A stretch of 64,000 nt of DNA from Paenibacillus oralis (GCF_003863965.1 NZ_RRCN01000001.1:4856304-4920303), one strand, 5' to 3'; numbered from the stretch's first letter, positions 24,915 through 34,196 are shown. A program made the numbers and translations. The notes: generated by a model not told the origin, from the letters alone.

Positions 24915-26585
24915 ATGAGCAAGATGCTTAAGCCAAAGAGCCTTCTGCTGTTAATGTTCGCGCTGATTGTGGCTTTTACGACGGCATGCTCGTCCGGCGG
25001 CGCTAACAACGCACCCGCGAAGGGAGGGGAAGAGCAGCCCGCGGCGGAGGAAGTGAAGCTGACCCGGGACGATCCGGGCTGGAAGGTGGATACATCGCCG
25101 ATTACGTTCGACTGGTACATCAACTTTGCCTGGTTCCCGAACAAATGGGGTGAGGATATTACCTCCCAATACGTAACGGAGAAAACCGGCGTGAACCTCA
25201 ACTTAATCGTGCCTGCCGGCAACGAGACCGAAAAAATGAACGCGATGATCGCCTCGGGTTCGCTGCCGGATTTCATTACGATCGCCTGGAGCGAGGACGC
25301 GGTCAAAAAAATGATCGAAGGCGGCCTGGTGCTGCCGCTGAACGAACTGGCGGACCAATACGATCCGTATTTCTATAAAGCGACCGACCCGGCCAAGGTG
25401 TCGTGGTATACCCAGGAGGACGGCAACGTCTACGGCTATCCGAATGCGTCCTCTTCTCCGAAGGATTACGAGAAATTCGGCGACAATTTCACGTCCACCC
25501 AGACGTTCCTCGTGCGCAAGGATATGTACGAAGCGCTTGGCAAGCCGGATATGCGTACGCCTGAAGGTTTCTTGAAAGCGCTTGAAGACGCAAAAAAAAT
25601 GTTCCCTGACGTGAATGGGCAGCCGCTGATTCCGTTCGGCATGCACGATTTCCACGAGAAAGGCAACTACTCGCTCGAGGCCTACATCCAGAACTTCCTG
25701 GCGATTCCGTGGGAGAAGGACGGCAAGCTGTACGACCGCACCACCGATCCGGAATACGTCAAGTGGCTGAAGACGCTGCGTCAGGCCAATGAGAAAGGGC
25801 TGCTGTCCAAAGACATCTTCGTGGATAAACGTCCGCAGATGGAAGAGAAGATTGCGCAGGGCCGCTACTTCGCGATGTTGTATCAGCGCAATGACATGGC
25901 CAACCAGCAAAACGTGCTGTACGCGAACGATCCGAACTCCATCTACATTGCGGTTGACGGACCGGCGAACGCAGCTCTGGATCAACCGACGCTGTCCGGA
26001 CCGTCCATTTCCGGCTGGACGGTGACGCTGATCTCCAAGAACGTCAAAGACAAAGCGCGGGCAATCCGCTTCCTGAGCTATATGATTTCCGAGGAAGGAC
26101 AACGCGACACGTACCTGGGCAAGCAAGGCGTCACCTGGGACACGATTGACGGCAAAGACCAGTTCCTTCCTGAAGTTGCGGAGCTGTTGAACAGCGACCG
26201 CGGCGCGTTCGACAAAAAGTACGGCGCGTCCCATACCTTCTGGATGCTGATGGATACGAACACGACCATGGCTTGGGCGCCTCCGGCCGTCGAACCGTTC
26301 AAGCAGACGGAAGATTGGACCCGCGGCAAGTCGCATAGCTTCTCGCAATTCGACCAAATCGATCCGCAGGGCAACTCCGAGGAAGGCGTGATGAATACGA
26401 AAATTTTGCAGGAGTGGGGCAAAGTGGCGCCTAAGCTGCTGTTGGCCAAATCCGATGCCGAGTTCGATCAAGTCTGGGACGGTTACTTGAAGAAACGCGA
26501 TGAGCTCGGATATGCCAAGGTGTGGGAATACAAGCAGAAGAAATACGAGGAGAACATGGCGAAGCTCGCCGAGTTCATTAAATAA
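24915..26585 (+). CDS. Extracellular sugar-binding lipoprotein (LipO/YtcQ type)
   Basis: A 556-residue solute-binding lipoprotein. The signal peptide ends in a lipobox, AFTTAC, with lipidation at C25, followed by a Ser/Gly/Ala-rich linker. The mature part starts with ITFDWYINFAWFPNKWGED and matches the large family-1-like binding proteins that accompany LplB/LplC permeases. It delivers oligosaccharides to the permease pair upstream, from which it is separated by 94 nt containing a GCAAGA/TCTTGC hairpin, often seen before highly expressed binding proteins. AAAAGGGG precedes ATG. Confidence 0.92.
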   Translation: MSKMLKPKSLLLLMFALIVAFTTACSSGGANNAPAKGGEEQPAAEEVKLTRDDPGWKVDTSPITFDWYINFAWFPNKWGEDITSQYVTEKTGVNLNLIVPAGNETEKMNAMIASGSLPDFITIAWSEDAVKKMIEGGLVLPLNELADQYDPYFYKATDPAKVSWYTQEDGNVYGYPNASSSPKDYEKFGDNFTSTQTFLVRKDMYEALGKPDMRTPEGFLKALEDAKKMFPDVNGQPLIPFGMHDFHEKGNYSLEAYIQNFLAIPWEKDGKLYDRTTDPEYVKWLKTLRQANEKGLLSKDIFVDKRPQMEEKIAQGRYFAMLYQRNDMANQQNVLYANDPNSIYIAVDGPANAALDQPTLSGPSISGWTVTLISKNVKDKARAIRFLSYMISEEGQRDTYLGKQGVTWDTIDGKDQFLPEVAELLNSDRGAFDKKYGASHTFWMLMDTNTTMAWAPPAVEPFKQTEDWTRGKSHSFSQFDQIDPQGNSEEGVMNTKILQEWGKVAPKLLLAKSDAEFDQVWDGYLKKRDELGYAKVWEYKQKKYEENMAKLAEFIK

Positions 26586-26598
26586 ACCATAATTCATG

Positions 26599-26656
26599 AG
26601 GACAAAACTGGGGTTCCTTGCGGCGGCTTGCCTGCCCGCGAGGTTCCCCTTTGTCC
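26599..26656 (+). other. Imperfect long stem-loop between binding protein and kinase
   Basis: GGACAAAACTGGGG... can fold back on ...CCCCTTTGTCC with internal mismatches around a CCT/AGG and GCGG/CCGC core. There is no T-tract, so it is not a standard terminator; it may attenuate read-through from the abundant binding-protein message into the kinase gene. Confidence 0.4.
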
Positions 26657-26680
26657 GCATTCCCGGGAGAAATCGCAGCG

Positions 26681-28594
26681 ATGAAACGATGGATTCAGTC
26701 AACCGCGGATCATTGTCTATATTGGCTTGGACGCAGATCGATGCAAAGCCGTCTTGTGACGGCGTATATCGTTATTTTTTTTATTCCGAGTATTATTGTA
26801 TCGAACTATCTGTTTAACCAGATTCATCAAAACTACACCGCCGATGCGCTTAAGAAAAGCCAATTCACGATCGAACTGGAAAGCATCCAAATCCAAAAGC
26901 AGATCGAGGCGATGGAGCTGGCGGCCCAAATCTCCATATCCCATCAGGATTTGATGAATTATTTGACCCTGGACCGGGAGCCGGAGACCAGCGAGCTGAT
27001 CGACTGGAATATGGGGAAGTTCGCCGATTTCAGTCTGATTCAACTGAGCACGCCGCAAATTGTTCACTGGCGGATGTTCACGAACAACCCGCTGATCCAT
27101 GAAATTTGGCCAACCGTGTTCCGGGAGAGCCGGATCGCCGCTGAGCCGTGGTACCCTGAGGTCAATGAACTGGATGGCGGTCAACTGTGGGTGCTGCAGC
27201 AGACCGACCGCGACATCATGAAAAGGTACACGGCCGAACCTGCGGAGAACCAGCCCAAAATTTCGCTGTTTCAAGAGATCAACTCGGGCGGAGCGCATGT
27301 CGGAATCATCGGGGTGGAAATGCTGCTGAAGGATTTTTCGCCCAGGGTGTATACGGGTATTGCGGACCATGAATCCCAGATGGCGTTGCTTGATGCTCAT
27401 GGCGCGATGTATATGGATCGCGGGCAACCTGTGCTCGGCGGCAGCGGAATCATGCAGCAAAAGGTGCGGCAACTGCTCCGGGAACAGCGCGCGGACGGCG
27501 CCTTTCAAACCCAATTTGAACTGGAGGGGGCGAGGTTTTTGCTCATTTCCGCCCCCATCGAACGGATTGGCGCCCGCCTGCTGTACGTGGTGTCCCTTGA
27601 AGGCGTACTCGACGACATCCTGCGCTCCAAGCAGCAAATCATGGCCGCCAATATCCTGTTGATCGTGCTTTTGTCGATCATTACCTTTTTTCTGAACTCG
27701 ATCATTCTGAAAAATCTGCGGCGTTTGACCGAAGCGACGAAAAAAATGCGCAAAGGCGATTTTCATATCGATATCCCGCGCATCAAGGGGGGAGGGGAAA
27801 TCGGGGAGCTGGCGCATCATTTCAATAAGCTGATCCAAAAAATCAACGAGCTGATTGCCCAGGGAATCCGCAAACAGGCGACGACCAAAGAAGCCGAGCT
27901 GAGGACGCTGCACAGCCAGATCGATTCGCACTTCTTATATAACACGCTGGAGAACATCAAAATGATGGCTGAAATCGAGGGACAACGCGCCATTTCCGAC
28001 GCGCTGACCTCCCTGGGCGGCATGATGCGCTATAACTTTAAGTGGTCGGGGGAGTACGTCAAGCTGGGCGATGAAATCCGCCATATCGAAAACTATTTGG
28101 AGGTCATGAACATCCGGTTTGACGAGCCGATTGCGCTGATCTTGGATATTAGCGACGGTGATCTGGAGCTGGAGGTGCTGAAAATGTCGCTGCAGCCGCT
28201 CGTGGAAAACGCGGTGAAGCATGCCTGGCCGGGGGAGGCCGAGGGAAGGCGGGAGATTCGGATCAGCGCCGCCGCTTTGGAAGAAGACCGGATTCAGATT
28301 GCCGTAATGGATAACGGCTGCGGGATCGAAACCGGACCGCTCGCCACATTAAATGCGGAATTGGCTGCGGTTGGGGTTAAAGAGAAGCTTCCGGGGGCTT
28401 TCGAGCCGGGATTCAAACCCCGCGGCATTGGACTGCGGAACGTCCAGGAGCGGGTGAAACTGTTTTTCGGCGCGGCTCAGGGGCTGGAGGTATTCAGTGA
28501 ACCCGGGCGTTATACCCGGATCGTGATGACGATTCCGCGGATGTTATTGACAGGAGGGATGGGTGAACGTGCGAACACTCTTGATCGTAGATGA
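26681..28594 (+). CDS. Sensor histidine kinase, YesM type
   Basis: A 637-residue membrane kinase. TM1 is VTAYIVIFFIPSIIV. A large extracellular dCache-like sensor spans roughly residues 45-320, TM2 is ILLIVLLSIITFFLNSIIL, and a HAMP follows (LRRLTEATKKMRKGDF). The His_kinase box is LHSQIDSHFLYNTLENIKMM with the phosphorylatable histidine, and the ATPase has LQPLVENAVKHAW (N box) and DNGCGI. YesM-type kinases sense extracellular sugars together with binding proteins. ATG 26681 follows GGGAGAAA; the open frame extends upstream without a site. The last 32 nt overlap the regulator gene. Confidence 0.9.
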   Translation: MKRWIQSTADHCLYWLGRRSMQSRLVTAYIVIFFIPSIIVSNYLFNQIHQNYTADALKKSQFTIELESIQIQKQIEAMELAAQISISHQDLMNYLTLDREPETSELIDWNMGKFADFSLIQLSTPQIVHWRMFTNNPLIHEIWPTVFRESRIAAEPWYPEVNELDGGQLWVLQQTDRDIMKRYTAEPAENQPKISLFQEINSGGAHVGIIGVEMLLKDFSPRVYTGIADHESQMALLDAHGAMYMDRGQPVLGGSGIMQQKVRQLLREQRADGAFQTQFELEGARFLLISAPIERIGARLLYVVSLEGVLDDILRSKQQIMAANILLIVLLSIITFFLNSIILKNLRRLTEATKKMRKGDFHIDIPRIKGGGEIGELAHHFNKLIQKINELIAQGIRKQATTKEAELRTLHSQIDSHFLYNTLENIKMMAEIEGQRAISDALTSLGGMMRYNFKWSGEYVKLGDEIRHIENYLEVMNIRFDEPIALILDISDGDLELEVLKMSLQPLVENAVKHAWPGEAEGRREIRISAAALEEDRIQIAVMDNGCGIETGPLATLNAELAAVGVKEKLPGAFEPGFKPRGIGLRNVQERVKLFFGAAQGLEVFSEPGRYTRIVMTIPRMLLTGGMGERANTLDRR

Positions 28595-30143
28595 TGAGAA
28601 AAATATCCGGTTGGGGTTAAAAACGATGATTGAGCGCGAGTTTCCAGGCCGGTACCGGCTGATCACTGCGGGCCAGGGCGGGGAAGCGCTGGAGCTTTAC
28701 CGCTCCGAAGGGGCCGATATTGTCATCACGGACATCCGGATGCCGCGGATGGACGGGATTGCCTTGATCGGCAAATTGGCCACGGAACCCCTGGCCGCGG
28801 GGCAACCTGAACCTATGGTCATCATTCTAAGCGGTTATGAGGATTTCGAATATGCCAAAGCGGCGATCCAATATCAGGTGAAGGACTACTTGCTTAAACC
28901 GATCCGCCGGGATGAGCTGTTTGCGGCTTTGCGGAAATGCGAAGCGCATTTGGACCAGTTTTCCCGAATGGAGGAGCAGATGGCGATCTCGGAGATGTAC
29001 CGTGCCGAACTGCAGTCGAGAAAATTGCAGGAACTGCTGCAGGTTGGGGAAATAAGCGGGGAGGACGCCCGGAAGCTGGGGCAGGAAATCGGGATTGACC
29101 GTTACGCCGTGCCGTTTTCGGTGGCGGTACTAATGTACAAGTACGATGACGGACGGTGCATGAACAAGGAGGAGTTGAAATCGTTGGCGGAGCACATGCT
29201 GCTAAGCGTGAACGGCCGCCTGAACGCCGCGGTGTTCGACCGCGAAGGCCGGGTCGTACTGATCGGGGGGCCGCAAGCCAAGTTTGCCGAGCTGTCGCGG
29301 CTTGCCGCGGAGAAAGACCTGGAAGGCCTGCTGATGGGCGTCAGCCGGGAAGGCCGCCTTCCGGAGGATATCCCCCGCTGTTATGCGGAGGCCAAAAGGT
29401 CGCTGAAGCACACGTTTATCTATCCGGGAACGAGCTTGATTTGGTACAGTGAGCTGCATGACCGCAAACGTGTTTTTCCCGTACCGGAGGAGGAACTCCG
29501 CAAGCTGGGCAACATCCTCGGCACTAAGCGGGAAAAGGAAATCGGGGCGCTGCTTCGCGGGATCTTCCATGTCGGTGAACTGCCGGATGTCGATATTTCC
29601 TACCTGGAAACGGTTGGCCGGCGCATGAACGAACAGGTGCTGGACGAGGTGTTCCGGTTGTACGGCGAAGCTTCGGTGGAGGTGCTGAAGCTGTACCGTC
29701 AGGTGGGGACGATGAACAATTTCCGCCATTTTCATGACTATTTTCGCGCCCTTGAGCAGCTGCTGCTGAATTTGGACGACTACATCGGGGGCATCCGCTC
29801 CGCCCACAGCGAGCACGGGGACATGAAGGATGCCGTCGCCTACATCGAAGAGAACTATCACCGGCCGCTCAACATGGCGATGGTCAGCAACCATGTCTCG
29901 CTGAACTACTCATATTTTAGCGAGGCCTTTAAGGCTTACACCGGAGAAAGCTTTGTGCTGTACTTAAAAAAGGTGCGCATCCGCAAAGCGAAGCAGTTGA
30001 TCGGCGCCGGGAGCCTGAAATTGTTCGAGGTCGGAGCGGCGGTCGGCTTCGAAAATACGAAGCAATTTTCCCGCGTCTTTAAGGAGCTGGAAGGGATTTC
30101 GCCGGTGGAATACCGCGACAAGGTGTTTGCCAGCCAAAGATAA
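28563..30143 (+). CDS. AraC-type response regulator, YesN type
   Basis: A 526-residue response regulator. The N-terminal receiver domain has the acidic pair in LLIVDDEKN, phosphoacceptor D57 in DIVITDIRMPRMDG and the lysine in DYLLKPIRRDEL. The C-terminus holds a double AraC-type helix-turn-helix (PLNMAMVSNHVSLNYSYFSE and LFEVGAAVGFENTKQFSRVF). It starts at GTG 28563 after AGGAGGG, overlapping the kinase gene by 32 nt in another frame, so translation is coupled. It likely activates the upstream importer operon. Confidence 0.92.
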   Translation: MNVRTLLIVDDEKNIRLGLKTMIEREFPGRYRLITAGQGGEALELYRSEGADIVITDIRMPRMDGIALIGKLATEPLAAGQPEPMVIILSGYEDFEYAKAAIQYQVKDYLLKPIRRDELFAALRKCEAHLDQFSRMEEQMAISEMYRAELQSRKLQELLQVGEISGEDARKLGQEIGIDRYAVPFSVAVLMYKYDDGRCMNKEELKSLAEHMLLSVNGRLNAAVFDREGRVVLIGGPQAKFAELSRLAAEKDLEGLLMGVSREGRLPEDIPRCYAEAKRSLKHTFIYPGTSLIWYSELHDRKRVFPVPEEELRKLGNILGTKREKEIGALLRGIFHVGELPDVDISYLETVGRRMNEQVLDEVFRLYGEASVEVLKLYRQVGTMNNFRHFHDYFRALEQLLLNLDDYIGGIRSAHSEHGDMKDAVAYIEENYHRPLNMAMVSNHVSLNYSYFSEAFKAYTGESFVLYLKKVRIRKAKQLIGAGSLKLFEVGAAVGFENTKQFSRVFKELEGISPVEYRDKVFASQR

Positions 30144-30160
30144 AATGACCTTGGTCAATG

Positions 30161-31006
30161 TTACTGTGCCGTTCCCTCGAGCAGCTTCTTCAATTTGGTT
30201 TCCGTGGCCGTGCCTTCAATCGGTGTATAAATGCTGCAGCGCAAATCGCTCTCTCCCTGCACCTGCAGTGAGGTAAGGTTAAACAGCATTTTTCCGGCTT
30301 TGGCGTGGCGGAATTCGATCAGGACTTCGGGAGCGGCCTTGACTTCGCTTTGCTCCCATAAATCATGAAAATCGGGGTAGCTTCGCGTCATTTCCTCGAT
30401 AAACCCGGCATACCACGGATCGGCCACGTATTGGCCGTAATACGCGCGAAAAATCGCCAAAAATCCTTTCACGAAATGCGGCCAGTTGACCGCCAGGCTG
30501 CGCAGTTCTTTTTTGGCGAACACGAGGTAGATCAGATTCCGTTCTTCGCCTTTAAGATGCTCGAAGTCGACAAACACATGGGACGCGGCGGCGTTCCAGC
30601 CGACGATATGGCAATGGCGATCGGAAATGATCGTGGGGCAAAACTTCAGCTCCTGCAGGATTTTATGCAGCGAAGGGCTGATCGCGGTTTTTGGCTCCTG
30701 AGTGAAGTAAGGGTGCAAGCCGCTGTCCATCGCCAGATCAAACAAGTATTTGCGTTCATCGGCATTCAGCTTGAGCGCGCCGGCAATGGCGTCCAGGACC
30801 GAAGCGGACACCTTGATATCCCGGCCCTGTTCCAGCCAGGTATACCAGGTCGTGCTGACTCCGGCCAATTGGGCAACCTCTTCCCGCCGCAGTCCCGGCG
30901 TCCGGCGGCGTCCGCCCGATGGCAGTCCGACCGCCTGCGGATTCAGCTTGGCCCGCCGGGTTTTTAAAAATTCGGAGAGCGCTTTAAGCCTTGGTTCCGT
31001 ACTCAT
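30161..31006 (-). CDS. XRE-family regulator with MmyB-like ligand-binding domain
   Basis: A 281-residue regulator. The helix-turn-helix is in GLRREEVAQLAGVSTTWYTW followed by LEQGRDIKVS. The C-terminal ~180 residues match the MmyB-like PAS-type domain, a fatty-acid-binding fold in the one structure known (Chloroflexus), with FCPTIISDRHCHIVGWNAAA as the typical phrase. It is divergent from a FabF gene, which makes a lipid-derived effector plausible. AAAGGAG precedes ATG 31006. It converges on the YesN-type gene with only 17 nt between them and no visible terminator. Confidence 0.87.
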   Translation of the reverse strand: MSTEPRLKALSEFLKTRRAKLNPQAVGLPSGGRRRTPGLRREEVAQLAGVSTTWYTWLEQGRDIKVSASVLDAIAGALKLNADERKYLFDLAMDSGLHPYFTQEPKTAISPSLHKILQELKFCPTIISDRHCHIVGWNAAASHVFVDFEHLKGEERNLIYLVFAKKELRSLAVNWPHFVKGFLAIFRAYYGQYVADPWYAGFIEEMTRSYPDFHDLWEQSEVKAAPEVLIEFRHAKAGKMLFNLTSLQVQGESDLRCSIYTPIEGTATETKLKKLLEGTAQ

Positions 31007-31022
31007 GGGGACACTCCTTTGA

Positions 31023-31080
31023 TGGTCACTTATTGTATTACCTATTATACTAGGATAACTAAAAACTTGTAATAGGATAA
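31023..31080. promoter_or_regulatory. fabF promoter with overlapping TAATAGG repeats (candidate MmyB-regulator operator)
   Basis: TGGTCA, 17 bp, TATACT (31046-31051) is a plausible plus-strand promoter. Three related words overlap or follow it: TTACCTATTA (31038, inverted), TACTAGGATAA (31048) and TAATAGGATAA (31070). The last two are 22 bp apart, two helical turns, as expected for a dimeric repressor bound to one face. Confidence 0.45.
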
Positions 31081-31132
31081 TGAACGGATAAAATAGGGGA
31101 CAACAGGTGTTTTTGCGAAGGAGGATTTTGGT

Positions 31133-32371
31133 ATGGAACGGGTTGTTATTACCGGTATGGGTATTTTGTCTCCGCTCGGCAACGATGTGGATACGTTTTG
31201 GAACGGACTAAAGGAAGGGAAATCGGGAATTTCCCGGATCGATCGTTTTGATGCGTCGGGATTCGGCGCCCAAATCGCCGGCCAGGTGCGGGATTTCGAT
31301 GCGGAGGGGCTGTTTGGCCGGAAGGAAGCGCGCAAGATGGACCGCTTTTGCCAATATGCGATGTTTGCCGCCGAACAGGCGATGCAGGATGCAGGGCTGC
31401 AGCCGGAACGGCTTGACCGGGAACGGTTTGGCGTTTACGTCGGCTCGGGGATCGGCGGGATTGAGACGCTGGCCGAAAACTTGAGGGTCCTGGATGGCCG
31501 GGGCCCGGGCCGGGTGAGTCCGAGCCTTGTCCCGATGATGATTACGAATATGGCCGCGGCGCAAATCAGCATCCGCTACGGCGCGCTTGGGCCTACGCTG
31601 TCGCCGGTGACGGCCTGTTCGATCGGTAATACGGCGATCGGCGAAGCGTTCCGGCTGATTAAGAGCGGCGAGGCGGATGTGATGATCGCCGGCGGAACGG
31701 AGGCGGCGATTCATCCTTTGGCTCTGGCCAGTTTCGGCAATGCCACAGCGCTGTCGAAGCGGGGTGGCGAGCCGGAGCAGGCCAGCCGCCCGTTTGACGC
31801 GGGCCGCGACGGCTTTGTGATGAGCGAAGGCGCCGGCATCGTCATCCTGGAATCGCTGGGACACGCGCTGCGCAGAGGTGCCCGGATTCATGGCGAGGTG
31901 ATCGGGTACGGGGCCAGCTCGGACGCCTTTCACGTGGTCGCCTCCCATCCGGAAGGGGAAGGCGCGGCCCAGGCGATGAAGCGGGCGCTCCAGTCCGCCG
32001 GAGTGTCTCCGGAGCAGGTGGACGTGATCAGCGCCCATGCCACAAGCACGGAGGTGGGCGACCGCGGGGAAACCCTGGGGATCAAAAAAGCGTTTGGCGA
32101 GCGCGCCTATCAAATTCCGATCACAGCGAACAAATCGATGATCGGCCATATGTTTGGCGCGGCGGGCGGCGCGGAAGCGATCGCTTTGATGCAGACGCTG
32201 AACGAAGGGGTGATTCCGCCGACGATCAACCTGACGCATCCCGATCCCGAATGCGATCTGGATTACGTGCCGAACGCAGCGCGCAAGGCCGACCTGGACA
32301 TCGGCTTGTCCAACTCGTTTGGGTTCGGCGGACATAACGCCGTCATTGTGCTGCGGAAATATCACGATTGA
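31133..32371 (+). CDS. 3-oxoacyl-ACP synthase II-like (FabF homologue), stand-alone
   Basis: A 412-residue condensing enzyme that would join acyl-enzyme and malonyl-ACP. The catalytic triad is present: C162 in SPVTACSIGNTAIGEA, H302 in SAHATSTEVGD and H339 in NKSMIGHMFGAAGG, with K334 beside it. Length and order match FabF. The sequence after the nucleophile (ACSIGNTA) differs from the usual ACATGTNA, hinting at altered acyl specificity. It is not in a fab operon and has no acyl carrier protein nearby. It is divergent from an MmyB-like regulator and is followed by a terminator. Confidence 0.88.
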   Translation: MERVVITGMGILSPLGNDVDTFWNGLKEGKSGISRIDRFDASGFGAQIAGQVRDFDAEGLFGRKEARKMDRFCQYAMFAAEQAMQDAGLQPERLDRERFGVYVGSGIGGIETLAENLRVLDGRGPGRVSPSLVPMMITNMAAAQISIRYGALGPTLSPVTACSIGNTAIGEAFRLIKSGEADVMIAGGTEAAIHPLALASFGNATALSKRGGEPEQASRPFDAGRDGFVMSEGAGIVILESLGHALRRGARIHGEVIGYGASSDAFHVVASHPEGEGAAQAMKRALQSAGVSPEQVDVISAHATSTEVGDRGETLGIKKAFGERAYQIPITANKSMIGHMFGAAGGAEAIALMQTLNEGVIPPTINLTHPDPECDLDYVPNAARKADLDIGLSNSFGFGGHNAVIVLRKYHD

Positions 32372-32456
32372 TTTCATTAAACTTTAAACTGATTTTCATC
32401 TTGCTTTAAGTTAAGCCTTGTAATATAAAGACACCCCCTTAAAACATAGATAGATG

Positions 32457-32496
32457 CAGAGACCCTGGCTGTATAGCAGGGTCTCTGTTGGTTTTA
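32457..32496 (+). terminator. Terminator-like hairpin after fabF homologue
   Basis: CAGAGACCCTG and CAGGGTCTCTG form a perfect 11-bp stem around a nine-base loop, followed by TTGGTTTT. The T-tract is interrupted but the stem is strong. Confidence 0.7.
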
Positions 32497-32531
32497 CATA
32501 CATATGTGATTGATCGTATGTTCTCTGGGGT

Positions 32532-32634
32532 CAACCTAGACATCTGTGCTCGACAGCCGGCTGCCGGAACGATGAAACGTAGGCTACGTGAACGACCAAC
32601 CGTCGGTCATCAGAATAGCGGCACTTTATGACTT
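32532..32634 (+). repeat. Dispersed intergenic repeat, copy C (truncated at IS edge)
   Basis: CAACCTAGACATC followed by GACAGCCGGCTGCCGGAACG and later AGCGGCACTTTATG matches the first ~105 bp of copies A and B. The similarity stops abruptly at about 32634, where the IS-like element begins; the missing part of the repeat was not found on the far side. Confidence 0.7.
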
Positions 32635-34034
32635 TGGCTCTGAGGTGGCTGTCTATAGCGCTCGTGTCTTGGTGTATTGGTGTCCCTGCATGCTGCCTTG
32701 CACGATTATCCCATTCGTTCAGGGGGGCAGGGGGCTAGTGTACGGCATAAAGAAAAAAAGAGATAAGAAAAAAATGAGGCGGTTCAGGTAAGATTTTCGG
32801 CTTGATAGAAGAACGTTTGTTTGGTAAAATAAATTTAAGCGAACGTATGTGCTTATATTCTTGATTCGGGAGGCGAGCGGATATGGAAGTCAATAAGGGA
32901 ACGGAACTTCAACCATTCAGCAGCCGTTATAACAGCGAGCAGGCCTGCATGGAGGCGCTGATCGCGATGAAGTGGCGAAGCGGCTTCGTCTGCCCGCGCT
33001 GCGCTCACACCCGGTGCAGTCGTCTGACTTCCCGGCATATCCTCTTGTTCGAGTGCGGAAAGTGCAAGCATCAAACGTCGCCTTTGGTCGGCACGATTTT
33101 CGAAGGAACACATCTGCCCCTGCTCAAGTGGTTCGAGGCCTTAGAGTTGTTCCTGCTCCCGGACGGCATCTCGGCGAGGCGACTGAGCCAGGTGATCGAG
33201 GTCACCTACAAAACCGCCTGGTTGATGCTGCACAAAATACGCCATGCCGCCGGGGAGTTCGATGCCCGGGAACTGCTCTGCGGAGACGTGAAGGTGAACA
33301 GCGATCAGTATGGGCGTAACCCTTCCCGGTGTCAGTTTTCGCATCCGTATGCCTCAGCGGTCGTAGCGGGGTGCACAGTTACAGAGTCGGGCGAGCCAGA
33401 GCAGGTCAAAATCCGGCTGGTACCGCACAAGAGAGGAGACGGACAAAGGGCAAACCGTCACGAACTCGTCGCGTTCATCAACGCGCATGTGGATGTCCGT
33501 ACATCGGCGGTACAGTCGTTCCCCCTAGCCTATCGGCTGTATGTACCATTGCGGAAAGTGGTAAGAGAGGCGTGGGAATCGCTGAAGAGTACGTATATAG
33601 CCTTGGGGCTGAAGCATCTGCAGGCGTACCTAAGCGAGTACACCGTACGCCGCTCGCTGCGCCGGCTCGGAGCGGAAGAAACGATGCGGCGGAAGTTACT
33701 GCAGATGTGTGTGGCAATTCCGGCGATCTCTTACCGCCGGCTGATCGCACGCCAACCGAACCAGCCCCTTGCGGCTGCGGCCTGATAGAAATGCTTGAAC
33801 GGTACAGACGTTGCTGCAAACGGATTCAGTTGCAGCAAGATCACGATCTTTTCATTTTTCCCGGTATCTTGCCCCCATCCCTCCGGTTAGGTCTGCTTCC
33901 CTTCTCCTAAACAGATCTGCTTCTCTACTTCCTGATCAAACGGGATAATCGTGCAAAGCGTCCGGCCAGCGGATGTTGATCCTGCCGACCAACCCACAGG
34001 CCTTCCCTGTCCTGTCAAGCACTGATTATTAGGT
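32635..34034 (+). mobile_element. IS1595/ISXO2-like insertion element, full-length copy
   Basis: About 1.4 kb with one transposase gene. The left flank of the gene matches the left flank of the deleted copy at 50950-51783 (shared TTCGTGTCTTGGTGT- and TGCACGATTATCCC-type words). Subterminal inverted repeats CTTGCACGATTATCCC (32698) and GGGATAATCGTGCAAAG (about 33941-33957) flank the coding part; both copies carry them. The right edge, read inward (ATCAGTGCTTGA), resembles the left edge of the other copy (ATCAGTGTTTGA), suggesting the outer terminal repeats. I could not see a target-site duplication. The 411-bp stretch from 33786 to 34196 holds only the right end of this element and a short leader. 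Confidence 0.7.
32883..33785 (+). CDS. ISXO2/IS1595-like transposase, catalytic residues apparently altered
   Basis: An open frame of 300 codons. Residues ~17-62 form the zinc ribbon of this family (SGFVCPRCAHTRC and LFECGKCKHQTS), followed by GTIFEGTHLPLLKWFEALEL, the standard ISXO2 helix. The DDE core is recognisable by its C-terminal AWESLKSTYIALGLKHLQAY. However, where family members have VDETYxGG this protein reads VKVNSDQYGRN, and where they have TDG it reads TSAVQSF, so by my alignment from memory two of three catalytic acids are missing. It may be inactive yet mobilised in trans. GGGAGGCGAG precedes ATG 32883. Confidence 0.75.
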   Translation: MEVNKGTELQPFSSRYNSEQACMEALIAMKWRSGFVCPRCAHTRCSRLTSRHILLFECGKCKHQTSPLVGTIFEGTHLPLLKWFEALELFLLPDGISARRLSQVIEVTYKTAWLMLHKIRHAAGEFDARELLCGDVKVNSDQYGRNPSRCQFSHPYASAVVAGCTVTESGEPEQVKIRLVPHKRGDGQRANRHELVAFINAHVDVRTSAVQSFPLAYRLYVPLRKVVREAWESLKSTYIALGLKHLQAYLSEYTVRRSLRRLGAEETMRRKLLQMCVAIPAISYRRLIARQPNQPLAAAA

Positions 34035-34196
34035 TGAGTCCTTAATGTTTTGCACTGTTTTATTTTTCGAAGGCGGCAACCTTCCAGACTTTGGATGCGT
34101 CAAGACAGGTAAGAGACGTTCCGCAGGTGAACAGACAAAGCAGATAAGAAGATGCGGATCGCTCTCAGGCCTGTTTATGACAAGGGGGGCATACCA

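Noticed and set aside
25203..26702. 499-codon minus-strand frame opposite the sugar-binding lipoprotein
   Set aside because: Antisense shadow; the plus strand encodes a complete lipoprotein with lipobox and family sequence.
31208..32377. 389-codon minus-strand frame opposite the FabF homologue
   Set aside because: Antisense shadow of an enzyme with all catalytic residues visible on the plus strand.
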